Source: Paraburkholderia elongata (GTDB lineage Bacteria > Pseudomonadota > Gammaproteobacteria > Burkholderiales > Burkholderiaceae). Taken from it: 43,595 nucleotides of DNA. Positions within the stretch are counted from its first letter, which is position 1; the number at the start of each line of letters is the position of its first letter. The notes beneath the pieces are model-generated. The model had not been told where the DNA came from and searched no databases. It was given only the letters and a program-made list of their open reading frames with translations. The DNA lies in the NCBI RefSeq assembly GCF_013177735.1, contig NZ_WOEZ01000078.1:1-43595 (forward strand). The letters are read 5' to 3'. A program made the position numbers and the translations under genes. Of this stretch, positions 16,283-25,060 are shown in pieces.

Positions 16283-17704
16283 TCAGCTTATGGTTTCGAG
16301 TGCGCGCAGCAGCCAGTTGAAGGTCGCGCCATAGGGAGGATGAAACAGTGACGTACCGTTCCAGCGTGCCTGATGAAAAATGGGCTTTTGCTTGCTGAAC
16401 GCGTTGAAGCCCCATTCGCCGTGATACGCACCCATGCCGCTTGAACCCACGCCGCCAAAGGGCTGGTTCTCCTGCGCCAGATGCCAGAGGCAATCGTTGA
16501 TCGTCACGCCGCCAGACACGGTTTCACGCAGTACGCGGTGGCGGTTGGCGAGATTGCGGCCGAACCAGTACAGGGCCAACGGACGGTCCGATCGGTTCAC
16601 TCTGGCAATGGCGTCGTCTACGGAGTGGTATTCGAGGATGGGCAGTACCGGCCCAAAAATCTCTTCGCGCATCACGCACATGCTGTCCGTCGCACCGACG
16701 ACCAGGACCGGCGCAAGCTTCGACGATGTGTCGTCGAATCGCTCATTGGCCGGATTCACTTCGATGACTCGCGCGCCGCCTGCGCGTGCGTCCTGAATCA
16801 GGTCGACAAGCCGTTGACGATGGCGAGCGCTGACGATCGACGTGTAATCGGGATTGTTCGCCAGCGACGGATACAACTCGGCAATCACCGCCGAAAGTTG
16901 AGCCGCTACGCTGTCGGCCGTTCCGGCCGGAACCAGCAAATAGTCCGGAGCGATGCACGTCTGTCCGGCGTTGAGCAGCTTGCCGAAAGCGAGACGCCGC
17001 ACCGCGCGCGCTACGTCGCAGGAAGCATCGAAGATCGCGGGGGACTTGCCCCCGAGTTCCAGCGTGACCGGCGTCAAGTTCGCGGCAGCGGCAATGGCCA
17101 CTTGCCGCCCGACCGATGTGGATCCGGTAAAGAACAGATGATCGAGCGGCAGACCGGCAAAGGCCTTGCCGGTTTCAGCGTCGCCTGTCACGACACGGAG
17201 CTCGCCCGGATCAAAAGCGGTTCCGATCATCTCGTGCAGCAAGGCAGAAAAGTGCGGCGTCAATTCGGATGGCTTTACAAGAACACGATTGCCTGCTGCG
17301 AGCGCCGCCAGCGCTGGCCCGATAGCTAACTGAAAAGGATAGTTCCATGGCGATACAACGCCGACCACGCCGAGCGGCTGCGGCATGAGGCGGTTGTATC
17401 CGGGGCGGAACTGCAGATCGGTTTTGACCTTCCGGGTACGCATCCAATGCTTCAGATGCGACCGTGCATGCCGAATCCCCGCTCGTACGACGAAGATCTC
17501 GGCCAGCCGTGTTTCATGCGCCGATCTGCCGCCGAAATCGGCGCTAATTGCTTTCACGATCGCCGACTCATGGGACTCCGTAAGCGCGAGAAGCCGATCC
17601 AGCCGGGAAATCCGGACATCGTGCGACGGGTAGGGCTCGCGTGCGAACGCGTGGCGCTGAATTTCGAACTGCGCCGCAAGATCGGTCGGTCGGCTGAGCA
17701 GCAT
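16283..17704 (-). CDS. Coniferyl-aldehyde-dehydrogenase-like aldehyde dehydrogenase
   Basis: 473 residues, the shorter class-3-like ALDH size. VGVVSPWNYPFQL carries the oxyanion Asn121, FTGSTSVGR the cofactor loop, TLELGGKSPAIF the general base Glu216, and AGQTCIAPDYLLV the nucleophile Cys250. GQTCIAPDY, the early PLGVVGVVSPWNYP and PFGGVGSSGMGAYHG are typical of coniferyl and fatty aldehyde dehydrogenases. It would oxidise an aldehyde to the acid with NAD(P). It is first in the operon running leftwards through the GMC dehydrogenase and the Baeyer-Villiger/esterase fusion, and diverges from an AraC gene. Here it probably finishes oxidation of the alcohol released by the esterase half. Confidence 0.9.
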   Translation of the reverse strand: MLLSRPTDLAAQFEIQRHAFAREPYPSHDVRISRLDRLLALTESHESAIVKAISADFGGRSAHETRLAEIFVVRAGIRHARSHLKHWMRTRKVKTDLQFRPGYNRLMPQPLGVVGVVSPWNYPFQLAIGPALAALAAGNRVLVKPSELTPHFSALLHEMIGTAFDPGELRVVTGDAETGKAFAGLPLDHLFFTGSTSVGRQVAIAAAANLTPVTLELGGKSPAIFDASCDVARAVRRLAFGKLLNAGQTCIAPDYLLVPAGTADSVAAQLSAVIAELYPSLANNPDYTSIVSARHRQRLVDLIQDARAGGARVIEVNPANERFDDTSSKLAPVLVVGATDSMCVMREEIFGPVLPILEYHSVDDAIARVNRSDRPLALYWFGRNLANRHRVLRETVSGGVTINDCLWHLAQENQPFGGVGSSGMGAYHGEWGFNAFSKQKPIFHQARWNGTSLFHPPYGATFNWLLRALETIS

Positions 17705-17765
17705 GTTGTCTCCCTCTGTCGGTACGTTTTCCGGGTCGGTCAGGTCGACGACTGGATTGAGTGGG

Positions 17766-17800
17766 ATGTTGCAACCGGCGCGGGAAAATCCGAATGTTGC
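17766..17800. promoter_or_regulatory. Paired ATGTTGC direct repeats, possible AraC half-sites
   Basis: ATGTTGC at 17766-17772 recurs at 17794-17800, a 28-base period (between two and three helical turns), in the divergent promoter region between the AraC and aldehyde dehydrogenase genes. AraC proteins commonly bind direct repeats beside the -35 of their target. Seven bases repeated once is weak evidence. Confidence 0.3.
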
Positions 17801-17856
17801 GAGGGGACAATTGCTTTAGTATTTGGGCCAACGCGACTTGACTAGGGTTTCTCTGT

Positions 17857-18903
17857 ATGAGCTTCTGGGACTTCACCCGTAGTCCGGCGAGTGTGCGTTT
17901 GCTGGTCGACTTCGGTGAGGAACGCGGCCTTGCGGCGCCCAATCTGCTCACGGGGACCGGTCTTGCGCGAGAGCAGTTGGAAGATCCTCATGTCGAGGTG
18001 AATGCGGCCCAGGAGTTGCGCGTCGTGAGCAATCTCCTGCGCCTCTTGAAACACCCGGCCGGGCTGGGGCTGCAGGTCGGCGCGCGGTATCACTTCTCCG
18101 CTTACGGGCTATGGGGTTATGGTCTGATCGCGAGCGCCACGGCAGGCGATGCGTTGTCGCTGGCCCTGCGGTTTCTGCCGCTGACCTATGCGTTCACCTC
18201 GATCTCGTACCATGAAGAAGGCGATCTCGGCGTGCTGATCTTTGGCGAACCTGATCTGCCGGACACCATGAAGCACTTCGTGGTGCAGCGCGATATGACG
18301 GCAGCCGCGGTATTGCTGAATGAAGTCGGCAGGGACCGCTTCCCGCTCGCGCGCTTGACCACCAGGGCGCAGTGGCCTCTGCCGGCAGACAGGTCGTCTT
18401 CGGTGATTCAGTCGGTGTTCGGCATAGAACCGGAATTCTCTGCAAGCCTGAATAGTCTGGCATTCGAACGATCGCATCTGAGCCAACCCCTACCGCAAGC
18501 CGACCCTGTCACGGTCTCGATGTGCGAACAAATGTGCAGTCGGCTCATCGAGGAGCGGCGCGTACGGTTGGGAACCGCGAAGATGATCCAGCACTACCTG
18601 AACGCAATTCCTGGATCCATGCCGTCAACGCTGGAGGATATGGCGCGTCTTATGAATACGAGCCAGCGCACCTTGAAGCGTCGACTGCAAGAGGAGGGAA
18701 CGACCTTCAGGGTGCTGCTGGCGCAGTCCCGAGGAACCATGGCCGAGGAGTTGCTGAGGGACGGCAGACTGTCCCTTTCGGAAATAGCGGAGCGACTCGG
18801 CTTCAGCGATTTGTCGAGTTTCTCGCAGGCCTTCAAGCGGTGGTATGGCGAGGCTCCCAGTACTTTCCGCAGAGAGCGTGAGCATCCGGTCCAAAGTCGA
18901 TAG
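17857..18903 (+). CDS. AraC family regulator with arabinose-binding-like N-domain
   Basis: 348 residues. The N-terminal two thirds (ARYHFSAYGLWGYGLIASAT, later VSMCEQMCSRLIEERRVRL) matches the effector domain shared by OruR, AlkS-neighbour and lipase-linked AraC proteins. The C-terminal double helix-turn-helix starts near residue 260: TLEDMARLMNTSQRTLKRRL, then RLSLSEIAERLGFSDLSSFS and FKRWYGEAPSTFR, the classic AraC signature. It diverges from the aldehyde dehydrogenase operon across 152 bases and is the obvious activator of that operon, sensing the substrate or an intermediate. Two ATGTTGC copies 28 bases apart in the gap (17766-17772 and 17794-17800) may be its half-sites. Confidence 0.9.
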   Translation: MSFWDFTRSPASVRLLVDFGEERGLAAPNLLTGTGLAREQLEDPHVEVNAAQELRVVSNLLRLLKHPAGLGLQVGARYHFSAYGLWGYGLIASATAGDALSLALRFLPLTYAFTSISYHEEGDLGVLIFGEPDLPDTMKHFVVQRDMTAAAVLLNEVGRDRFPLARLTTRAQWPLPADRSSSVIQSVFGIEPEFSASLNSLAFERSHLSQPLPQADPVTVSMCEQMCSRLIEERRVRLGTAKMIQHYLNAIPGSMPSTLEDMARLMNTSQRTLKRRLQEEGTTFRVLLAQSRGTMAEELLRDGRLSLSEIAERLGFSDLSSFSQAFKRWYGEAPSTFRREREHPVQSR

Positions 18904-19027
18904 GCGGCCTTATCGCTGTTCGGCTCCGGAAGAGGGTGGACCTGCACGGAGCCTTAGATCTTCGGTCAGTGCAGTGCCGCGGACCGACTTGCACAAGCGC
19001 TGCACGGCGCGTTGCTGCTGCTCCGGC

Positions 19028-19068
19028 TCGACGCTCATGCAGCAGGTAGCCGGCTGCATGAGCGTCGA
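19028..19068. terminator. Perfect 16-bp stem-loop between AraC and methyltransferase genes
   Basis: Arms 19028-19043 (TCGACGCTCATGCAGC) and 19053-19068 are exact reverse complements around a nine-base loop. It lies between the plus-strand AraC gene (ends 18903) and the minus-strand methyltransferase (ends 19082), so it is placed to stop transcription from both sides. No T-run follows on either strand. The long perfect stem is unusual and could instead be a recombination relic. Confidence 0.6.
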
Positions 19069-19081
19069 AGTGCGCGGGCTA

Positions 19082-19942
19082 CTATGTATTGGCTACCAGC
19101 AGTTCCTCAGCATTGTTCGGCGGGCGCAGACCATCTGTCCGGCCCATGAAGTAGCGTTGGGTAAGATCGGCCGCCGAGACGTGCCGTGCCTCCTTAAAGC
19201 CTGCTTCATGGGCCAGCGCAAGGATTTCCGGCGGGGCGAAGAAGCTGAGGAACGGTGTGCCGCTTGCTCGCGCTCCTTTCTCCGCCATCTCAAGCCCAGG
19301 ACGTACTTCGGGGTCCGCCAGCTCCAACGGAAGCAGGAACGTCATGGCGAGCGTCGATCCGGGGGCGAGGGCCGCGACTTCGCGCAGCGTGGCCGCGTTC
19401 GCATCCCTGGTGAGATACATGCTGACGCCCGTGGAGACCACGATTGCCGGCTTGCTGTCATCGAAGCCGGCGGTCACGAGCCCTTCCCGCCAGGACCCGC
19501 CTGCCTCGAAATCGACCGGCACGAAGCGCAGCCAATCCGGCACGCCAAAGCCAAGCTCGATCAGGCGCTGACGCTTCCACGCCTGAGGCCCCGGCTGGTC
19601 GATCTCGAACACCTTGAGGCGGGACGCGATCTCCGGTCTCCGCTGTGCGAAGGTGTCAAGGCCAGCGCCGAGGATGACATACTGACGAATCCCGCGGCTG
19701 GCCTGCTCCACGACCAGGTCCTCAATGAAGCGAGCACGAGCCACGATTGAAGCGCGGAAGGGACGCGTGAACTGCGGGTCCATGTCCCCGCGGCTGCGCC
19801 AGCCCTCGTCCGGGGCCAGCAGCCTAAGGCCGATCGTGTCTTCCAGCACATGCGGCAGGGGATCGGCCTCGACATGCAGCGCGCGCCACAAGGCGACGCG
19901 CGCTGCTGTGCTGTCTGGCGCTACATTTTGCTTGTCGTTCAT
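19082..19942 (-). CDS. SAM-dependent methyltransferase, LCMT/TIGR00027-like
   Basis: 286 residues from the ATG at 19942, nine bases after an AGGA; an in-frame TTG lies three codons upstream. ARARFIEDLVVEQASRGIRQ leads to YVILGAGLDTFAQRR, the SAM motif I (GAGLDT) specific to the leucine-carboxyl-methyltransferase-like group. KVFEIDQPGPQAWKR is motif II with the acidic ribose-binding residue, and FVPVDFEAG and VVSTGVSMYL follow as in this family. Bacterial members are often linked to polyketide O-methylation, but most have no known substrate. It is monocistronic and converges on the AraC gene across the 16-bp hairpin. Confidence 0.82.
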   Translation of the reverse strand: MNDKQNVAPDSTAARVALWRALHVEADPLPHVLEDTIGLRLLAPDEGWRSRGDMDPQFTRPFRASIVARARFIEDLVVEQASRGIRQYVILGAGLDTFAQRRPEIASRLKVFEIDQPGPQAWKRQRLIELGFGVPDWLRFVPVDFEAGGSWREGLVTAGFDDSKPAIVVSTGVSMYLTRDANAATLREVAALAPGSTLAMTFLLPLELADPEVRPGLEMAEKGARASGTPFLSFFAPPEILALAHEAGFKEARHVSAADLTQRYFMGRTDGLRPPNNAEELLVANT

Positions 19943-20161
19943 GTCTTGCAATCCTGTTTTTTGGTTCGTCTTCGCCTGAAGCTGACCTGCCAGTACTGCC
20001 TCCTATCGCAGACGTGCAGCGCTTGCGCATAGGTATTCCCGCTCGGACAATGGTAATCTTCCGCCGCTTTAGTCAACAAGTTCGACTACCAGCCCGACAT
20101 TAAACCGGCCGGCGCGCGGCATCTTCCGCGCTGGCAACCCACATCGACCGAAAGAGTGATC

Positions 20162-20671
20162 ATGACAAGTTCCATCTACAGTGCATCCGTCCCAGTTTTC
20201 AAGCAAATGCTGACTGCATTGTCCGAAGTGCTGAAAAAAGCCGACGCACACGTCACCGAAAAGAACATCGAGCCGAACGCGCTGCTGCAGGCGCGCCTGT
20301 TTCCGGATATGTTTCCCCTCGTGCGTCAGGTGCAGATCGCTGCCGATTTCGCCAAGGGCGTCAGCTCGCGCCTAGCCGGGGTAGAGGTGCCGTCGTGGCC
20401 CGACACCGAAGTCACGTTTGCCGACCTGCAAGCGCTCATCGCCAAGGCGTTGACCCACATCGGCGCGCTCGATGCCGCTCAATTCGACGGTAGCGAGAAC
20501 AAGGAAATCGTCCTGCGTCCGGGCACGCCGAAAGAGAAGAAGCTGGTCGGCAGCGCCTATCTGCAAAACTATGGCCTGCCCCAGTTCTTCTTCCACGTGA
20601 CGACGGCCTACGCGATTTTGCGCCACAACGGTGTCGAAATCGGCAAGCGCGACTATATGGGATCTTACTGA
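20162..20671 (+). CDS. DUF1993-like protein
   Basis: 169 residues from the ATG at 20162 (AAAGAG upstream); a GTG two codons earlier is an alternative. Features include SASVPVFKQMLTALSEVLKK, LLQARLFPDMFPLVRQVQIA, ELPS-like VEVPSWPDTEVTF, and LPQFFFHVTTAYAILRHNGV near the end. This helical pattern with LPDMFPLxxQV and FFHxTTAYxILRHNGVxxGKxD is characteristic of DUF1993, a DinB-like four-helix family of unknown function. It stands alone with a 219-base gap upstream. A metal-dependent role as in DinB is possible by fold analogy only. Confidence 0.8.
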   Translation: MTSSIYSASVPVFKQMLTALSEVLKKADAHVTEKNIEPNALLQARLFPDMFPLVRQVQIAADFAKGVSSRLAGVEVPSWPDTEVTFADLQALIAKALTHIGALDAAQFDGSENKEIVLRPGTPKEKKLVGSAYLQNYGLPQFFFHVTTAYAILRHNGVEIGKRDYMGSY

Positions 20672-20785
20672 TCGTAGGCGCAGGGGCCAGGCGAGTTACC
20701 GGTCGGCGGTAATTTCAACGGCGCTTGCCGGCCGGTCCGCATGCCCCTGTTCGATGATCGACAGCGGTACTAAGGAGAACAACCG

Positions 20786-21268
20786 ATGAGCCGACCCGAT
20801 TTCATCAAACACTGGACTGAACTGGAAGAACCGGACGCACATTCCTATCGCGGCGATACCGAGAAAATGGCGCTCGACGCGCCGCTTTCCGCCGCACTCG
20901 GCATTACGCGCATTGGCATTCATCACGTGAGGCTTCTGCCCGGCCGGCGGACGTCATATCCGCACGCCGAAAGTACCGAGCAGGAGTTTGTGTACGTGCT
21001 CGAAGGCAAGCCCGATGTCTGGATCGACGGCGTGCTTCATCCCATTGCTGAAGGCGATTCCGTCGCATTTCCGGCAGGCACTGGCATCTGCCACACCTTC
21101 ATCAACAATACGACGGACGAAGTCAGGCTGATGGTGATCGGCGAACGTCCGCGCGACGACAACCGCATTCGTTACCCGCTCAACGAAGCGCACGAACGGA
21201 CCCGTGCGGACCGCTGGGTGGATTGGCCCGCGAGGCCGCTCGGGGACCATAACGGGATGCCGGACTGA
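20786..21268 (+). CDS. Cupin-domain protein
   Basis: 160 residues with AAGGAGAACAACCG before the start. One cupin barrel lies at about residues 45-125: the first metal motif runs through SYPHAESTEQEFVYVLEG, and the second is GDSVAFPAGTGICHTFINN, giving His and Glu ligands and the late His. The ends of the protein (KHWTELEEPDAHSY and RADRWVDWP) are typical of small cupins annotated as carbohydrate- or transcription-linked, without a proven reaction. Likely a cytoplasmic metal-binding isomerase, dioxygenase or sensor. The DsbA-like gene follows 139 bases later on the same strand. Confidence 0.82.
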   Translation: MSRPDFIKHWTELEEPDAHSYRGDTEKMALDAPLSAALGITRIGIHHVRLLPGRRTSYPHAESTEQEFVYVLEGKPDVWIDGVLHPIAEGDSVAFPAGTGICHTFINNTTDEVRLMVIGERPRDDNRIRYPLNEAHERTRADRWVDWPARPLGDHNGMPD

Positions 21269-21407
21269 GGCTACGCGGATGAGCGCTGCGGCTTACCTCC
21301 GGAGCGCGGTCCTGCAAATTTTGGCGATCCAGGCTAGGCTACCCCGTGGGCCGTCTTTGCGTCGCACCGAGGCGGCCGTGCCACAGGTTATTCGCGTCAG
21401 GAAAGCA

Positions 21408-22049
21408 ATGAAACAACAGCTAACAATCGATTTTGTCTCCGATATCGCATGCCCGTGGTGTGCGATCGGCCTGTCGTCGCTCGAGCTTGCACTATCGCGC
21501 TTAGGCGATGCGGTCGACGCTCAAATCGCCGTGCATCCCTTCGAGCTGAATCCGGAGATGGGGCCGGACGGCGAGGCCATTGTCGATTATCTCGGCAAAA
21601 AATACGGACGCACACCGGCGCAGATCGCCGAAACGCAAGCCATGATCCGCGAGCGTGGCGCAAGCGTTGGCTTTACCTTCGGCCCGCGTACGCACGTCTA
21701 TAACACCTTCGATGCGCACCGCCTGCTGCATTGGGCCGGTATCAAAGGCAAGCAGTTGCCACTCAAACTGGCGCTGCTGCGGACCTATCATTCCGAGGGC
21801 AAGGACCCAAGCAATCACGAAGTCCTGGTCGAAGCGGCCCAATCGGTAGGGCTCGATGCCGCGGAAGCTAATGAGGTACTGCGAAGCGGAGTCTATGCCG
21901 ACGAGGTTCGTGCGGAAGAACGAGAATACCAGGCGAAGGGGATCCAGTCCGTGCCGGCGATCATCTTTAACGGTCGCTATCTGGTGAGCGGCGGACAGCC
22001 CGTGGAAACCTTCGAGCAAGTCATTCAGCAGATTCTGGCTGAAGCGTAG
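21408..22049 (+). CDS. DsbA-family oxidoreductase (FrnE/HCCA isomerase-like)
   Basis: 213 residues from the ATG at 21408, behind CAGGAAAGCA; the frame continues upstream to 21204 without family similarity. LTIDFVSDIACPWCAIG has the active-site C15-P-W-C18 of cytoplasmic FrnE-like proteins. THVYNTFDAHRLLHWAGI, KDPSNHEVLVEAAQSVGLD and VPAIIFNGRYLVSGGQP (cis-Pro loop and final strand) complete the fold with its helical insertion. There is no signal peptide, so it is a cytoplasmic thiol-disulfide oxidoreductase or glutathione-linked isomerase. Such proteins are tied to oxidative or antibiotic stress. The LysR gene downstream starts 230 bases later. Confidence 0.88.
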   Translation: MKQQLTIDFVSDIACPWCAIGLSSLELALSRLGDAVDAQIAVHPFELNPEMGPDGEAIVDYLGKKYGRTPAQIAETQAMIRERGASVGFTFGPRTHVYNTFDAHRLLHWAGIKGKQLPLKLALLRTYHSEGKDPSNHEVLVEAAQSVGLDAAEANEVLRSGVYADEVRAEEREYQAKGIQSVPAIIFNGRYLVSGGQPVETFEQVIQQILAEA

Positions 22050-22279
22050 CCTGGCAACCGCGCCGACGACCTGTTGCACGCAACGGGTCGTAACCGAAGA
22101 ATCACTTCGGCTCGCGCATCCTTTCTCGTCGGCAGACGAGGGGCGGGATTTATTGGCTGCCTACTGAATCCCGCCACACTTGTCACTCCCACCGTTCTAA
22201 GCACGGCGCTAGTGTGCTCTACAAGGACGAGGCTGGCGATGCGTTTCATCGCGCCTCGACATCCCAAGGAGAGACGCCC

Positions 22280-23257
22280 GTGATAGATCGCATCATGGCG
22301 ATGCAGACCTTCGTACGCATCGTCGACGCCAACAGCTTTACCCGCGCTGCGCAGTCGCTCGGGATTGCGCGCGCAAGCGCGACAACACTCGTGCAGAGCC
22401 TCGAGGCAATGCTCGGCATTCAGTTGCTTGTGCGAACCACGCGCCGGCTCAATCTGACTGCCGAAGGGGCCGCCTATTACGAGCGTTGCGTGCAAATTCT
22501 CGCCGACATCGACGACGTCGAGGCGAGCCTGCGGCATCCCGACGACCGGCCGCGCGGGCAGCTGCGCGTCGAGATGCCGGCGGTCGTCGCGAACGCGATC
22601 GTATTTCCGGCGCTCGACGATTTTCACGCGCGCTACGAGCATATTCTGCTTACGTTCGGGGTGAGTAACCGGCAGGTCGAACGGGTCCGCGAAGCGATCG
22701 ATTGCTGCGTTCTGACTGGCAATTTGCCCGATACGAGCCTCGCCGCCCGCCGGCTGGGCGCGCTCGAACGGGTGACCTGTGCGAGCCCGCTTTATCTCGC
22801 GCGATACGGCACGCCGCTACGGTTCGACGAGCTAACCGATCACGTCGCGGTAAATTGCACGTGCGTGCAGACCGGGCGTGCAGCGGATTTTGATTTTCAG
22901 GCCGAAGGCGACACGGTCAACCTGCCGCTTGGGGGCTTCGTGCAGGTGAGCGACGAGCACGCGTATCTCGAATGCGGACTGCGCGGGCTTGGGCTGATCC
23001 AGCCGCCACGTGCGCTCGCCCAGCCCTACCTCGATTCTGGGCGGCTGCGTGAAGTGCTGCCGCATTGCAGGCCCGCGTCGATGCCGGTATGGGTCGCGTA
23101 TCTGCGTCATCGCAGCGCTCCGCCGCGCGTGCTTGCCTTCGTCAACTGGCTCGCGGAACGGTTCGAGACGGCGCGGCACGTGAGTCACGAGCCACCATCC
23201 GTCAGCCGGATTCCGCGTGGAATGGAGGCAAGCGAACCGGCAAGCGAACCGGCCTGA
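22280..23257 (+). CDS. LysR family transcriptional regulator
   Basis: 325 residues from the GTG at 22280, chosen because AAGGAGAG lies just upstream and IDRIMAMQTFVRIVDANSFT is the normal LysR N-terminus. The winged helix occupies residues 1-65 (FTRAAQSLGIARASATTLVQ, then LVRTTRRLNLTAEG). The effector domain begins near RGQLRVEMPAVV and contains YLECGLRGLGLIQPPRALA. The last 30 or so residues are polar with a tandem repeat (ASEPASEP), longer than usual. It precedes the sugar ABC operon by 272 bases on the same strand and may regulate it, although the CRGxxR-type group usually controls a divergent dehydrogenase gene. Confidence 0.9.
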   Translation: MIDRIMAMQTFVRIVDANSFTRAAQSLGIARASATTLVQSLEAMLGIQLLVRTTRRLNLTAEGAAYYERCVQILADIDDVEASLRHPDDRPRGQLRVEMPAVVANAIVFPALDDFHARYEHILLTFGVSNRQVERVREAIDCCVLTGNLPDTSLAARRLGALERVTCASPLYLARYGTPLRFDELTDHVAVNCTCVQTGRAADFDFQAEGDTVNLPLGGFVQVSDEHAYLECGLRGLGLIQPPRALAQPYLDSGRLREVLPHCRPASMPVWVAYLRHRSAPPRVLAFVNWLAERFETARHVSHEPPSVSRIPRGMEASEPASEPA

Positions 23258-23307
23258 ATTGGACGTCAAATAGTGGGAAACCGGCGCGCGATACGTTTGC
23301 GCGTGAT

Positions 23308-23324
23308 ATTAGGGAATGCCTAAT
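23308..23324. promoter_or_regulatory. Palindrome upstream of sugar ABC operon (LysR-type candidate)
   Basis: ATTAGG, five bases, CCTAAT is a perfect inverted repeat containing a T-N11-A core, the general form of a LysR box. It lies between the LysR gene and the ABC operon, about 200 bases before the first ABC start codon. Confidence 0.5.
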
Positions 23325-23423
23325 TGAGCCGCAGCCGTCCAGCGGCGTAAAATCGTGGCACATCGGTTTGGGGGCACCAGGCAATGTGTCTGGCTTCTCG
23401 TTGCGATTTCTGCCGCGATTTCA

Positions 23424-23438
23424 GCCGGAATATCCGGC
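23424..23438. promoter_or_regulatory. Second palindrome upstream of sugar ABC operon
   Basis: GCCGGA, three bases (ATA), TCCGGC is a perfect 15-base palindrome about 90 bases before the ABC ATPase start. It differs in sequence from the LysR-like site at 23308 and may be for another repressor (LacI or GntR type), or may be a short hairpin in the leader. Confidence 0.4.
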
Positions 23439-23529
23439 GACACCAAGCGCAGCGGCGTTCCACGCTTTTTCGACCCGCTCCTCGCAATGAGGCCAGCGGC
23501 GGTTGCGTCATTGTCGTTCCATCCGCGCC

Positions 23530-25041
23530 ATGACCCCGCTCATTTCCGTCAAAAGGCTCAGCAAGCGCTTTCCCGGCGTGAGGGCGCTTCACGAAGTCCA
23601 GTTCGAACTCATGGCGGGTGAAGTCCATGCGCTGATGGGCGAGAATGGCGCCGGCAAGTCGACGCTAATGAAAATCCTCGCCGGCGTGTACACCCGGGAT
23701 ACGGGCGAAATCCTCTATGACGGCGAACCTGTCGAGTTCCTGAGCCCGCGCGAGGCGCAGGCCATGGGTGTCGGCATCATTCATCAGGAGCTCCAGCTGA
23801 TGAATCACCTCACCGTCGCCCAGAATATGTTCATCGGCCGCGAGCCGCGCGGCCGCCTCGGCCTGTTCCTCGACGAAGACAAGCTCAACGCGCAGGCGCG
23901 CGAGATTCTTGCCCGCATGCATGTGAATATCGACCCGCGCGCGGTTGTCAGCACCCTCACCGTCGCCAGGCAGCAGATGGTCGAGATCGCCAAGGCTTTG
24001 TCTTTCGACTCGCGCGTCCTGATCATGGACGAACCCACCTCGGCGCTCAACGACGCCGAGATCGCCGAGCTCTTCCGCATCATCCGCGAGCTTAAGAGCC
24101 GGGGCGTGGGCGTCATCTATATCTCTCACAAGATGGACGAGCTGAAGCAGATTGCCGACCGCGTCACCGTGTTGCGCGACGGGGAATATGTGGCCACCGT
24201 CACCGCCAAAGACACCAGCGTCGAAGCGATTATCGGCATGATGGTCGGGCGAACGTTGACCGACGTCGCGCCTTCTCACAGCGCCGCAGACAAAGGCGAG
24301 GTCGCGCTCGAAGTCAAAAATCTGAACGCCGGCCCGCTGGTCAGAGACGTGAGTTTCGCGCTGCACAAAGGCGAAATATTGGGCTTTGCCGGCTTGATGG
24401 GCGCCGGCCGCACCGAGGTCGCCCGAGCGGTATTCGGCGCCGATCGGATCGAATCCGGCGAAATTGCCGTGAGAGGCGTGAAGGCGACGATCAGGAATCC
24501 GAGCGATGCGGTGGCGCGCGGCATCGGCTATCTCTCGGAAGACAGGAAGCGCTTCGGCCTTGCGACCGGTATGAGTGTCGAATCGAACATTGTGATGTCC
24601 AACTTGCGCAAATTCCTGTCGCTCAACTTTTTCTTGCGCCGCGCCGAGATACGCCGGACAGCCTCCCATTTCATCAATCTGCTCGCCATTCGTACGCCCT
24701 CCGCGACGCAGGAAGTGCGGCTTCTCTCGGGCGGCAATCAGCAGAAAATTGTCGTCGCGAAATGGCTCGAGCGCGATTGCGACGTGCTGTTCTTCGACGA
24801 GCCGACGCGCGGCATCGACGTCGGCGCCAAGAGCGAAATCTACAAGCTCCTGCGCTCGCTCGCCGAGCAAGGCAAGGCGATCGTGATGATCTCGTCGGAA
24901 CTGCCGGAAATCTTGCGCATGAGCGACCGCATCGTCGTGATGTGCGAAGGCCGCATTACTGGCGAACTCTCCGCCACGGAGGCGACGCAGGAGCGCATCA
25001 TGCAACTGGCGACGCAGCGCGAAACCTTAAAAGCGGCGTGA
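23530..25041 (+). CDS. Sugar ABC transporter ATPase (CUT2 family, two NBDs)
   Basis: 503 residues from the ATG at 23530; a TTG nine codons upstream is possible and neither has a strong Shine-Dalgarno. Two nucleotide-binding domains in tandem, as in RbsA, XylG and AraG. Domain 1: Walker [13 protein letters not shown], signature replaced by [17 protein letters not shown], Walker [12 protein letters not shown]. Domain 2 has a degenerate P-loop [12 protein letters not shown], a full signature [16 protein letters not shown] and [12 protein letters not shown]. This one-good, one-degenerate arrangement is normal for CUT2 importers. It powers uptake of a monosaccharide with the permease (19 bases downstream) and the binding protein. 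L-fuconate dehydratase downstream suggests L-fucose or a related deoxysugar or sugar acid. Confidence 0.93.
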   Translation: MTPLISVKRLSKRFPGVRALHEVQFELMAGEVHALMGENGAGKSTLMKILAGVYTRDTGEILYDGEPVEFLSPREAQAMGVGIIHQELQLMNHLTVAQNMFIGREPRGRLGLFLDEDKLNAQAREILARMHVNIDPRAVVSTLTVARQQMVEIAKALSFDSRVLIMDEPTSALNDAEIAELFRIIRELKSRGVGVIYISHKMDELKQIADRVTVLRDGEYVATVTAKDTSVEAIIGMMVGRTLTDVAPSHSAADKGEVALEVKNLNAGPLVRDVSFALHKGEILGFAGLMGAGRTEVARAVFGADRIESGEIAVRGVKATIRNPSDAVARGIGYLSEDRKRFGLATGMSVESNIVMSNLRKFLSLNFFLRRAEIRRTASHFINLLAIRTPSATQEVRLLSGGNQQKIVVAKWLERDCDVLFFDEPTRGIDVGAKSEIYKLLRSLAEQGKAIVMISSELPEILRMSDRIVVMCEGRITGELSATEATQERIMQLATQRETLKAA

Positions 25042-25060
25042 GCCTCAAGAGGTCCATTTC

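Noticed and set aside
23665..25005. 446-codon minus-strand frame opposite the sugar ABC ATPase
   Set aside because: Shadow frame; composition is His/Asp/Arg-rich with no domain, while the plus strand carries complete ABC motifs.
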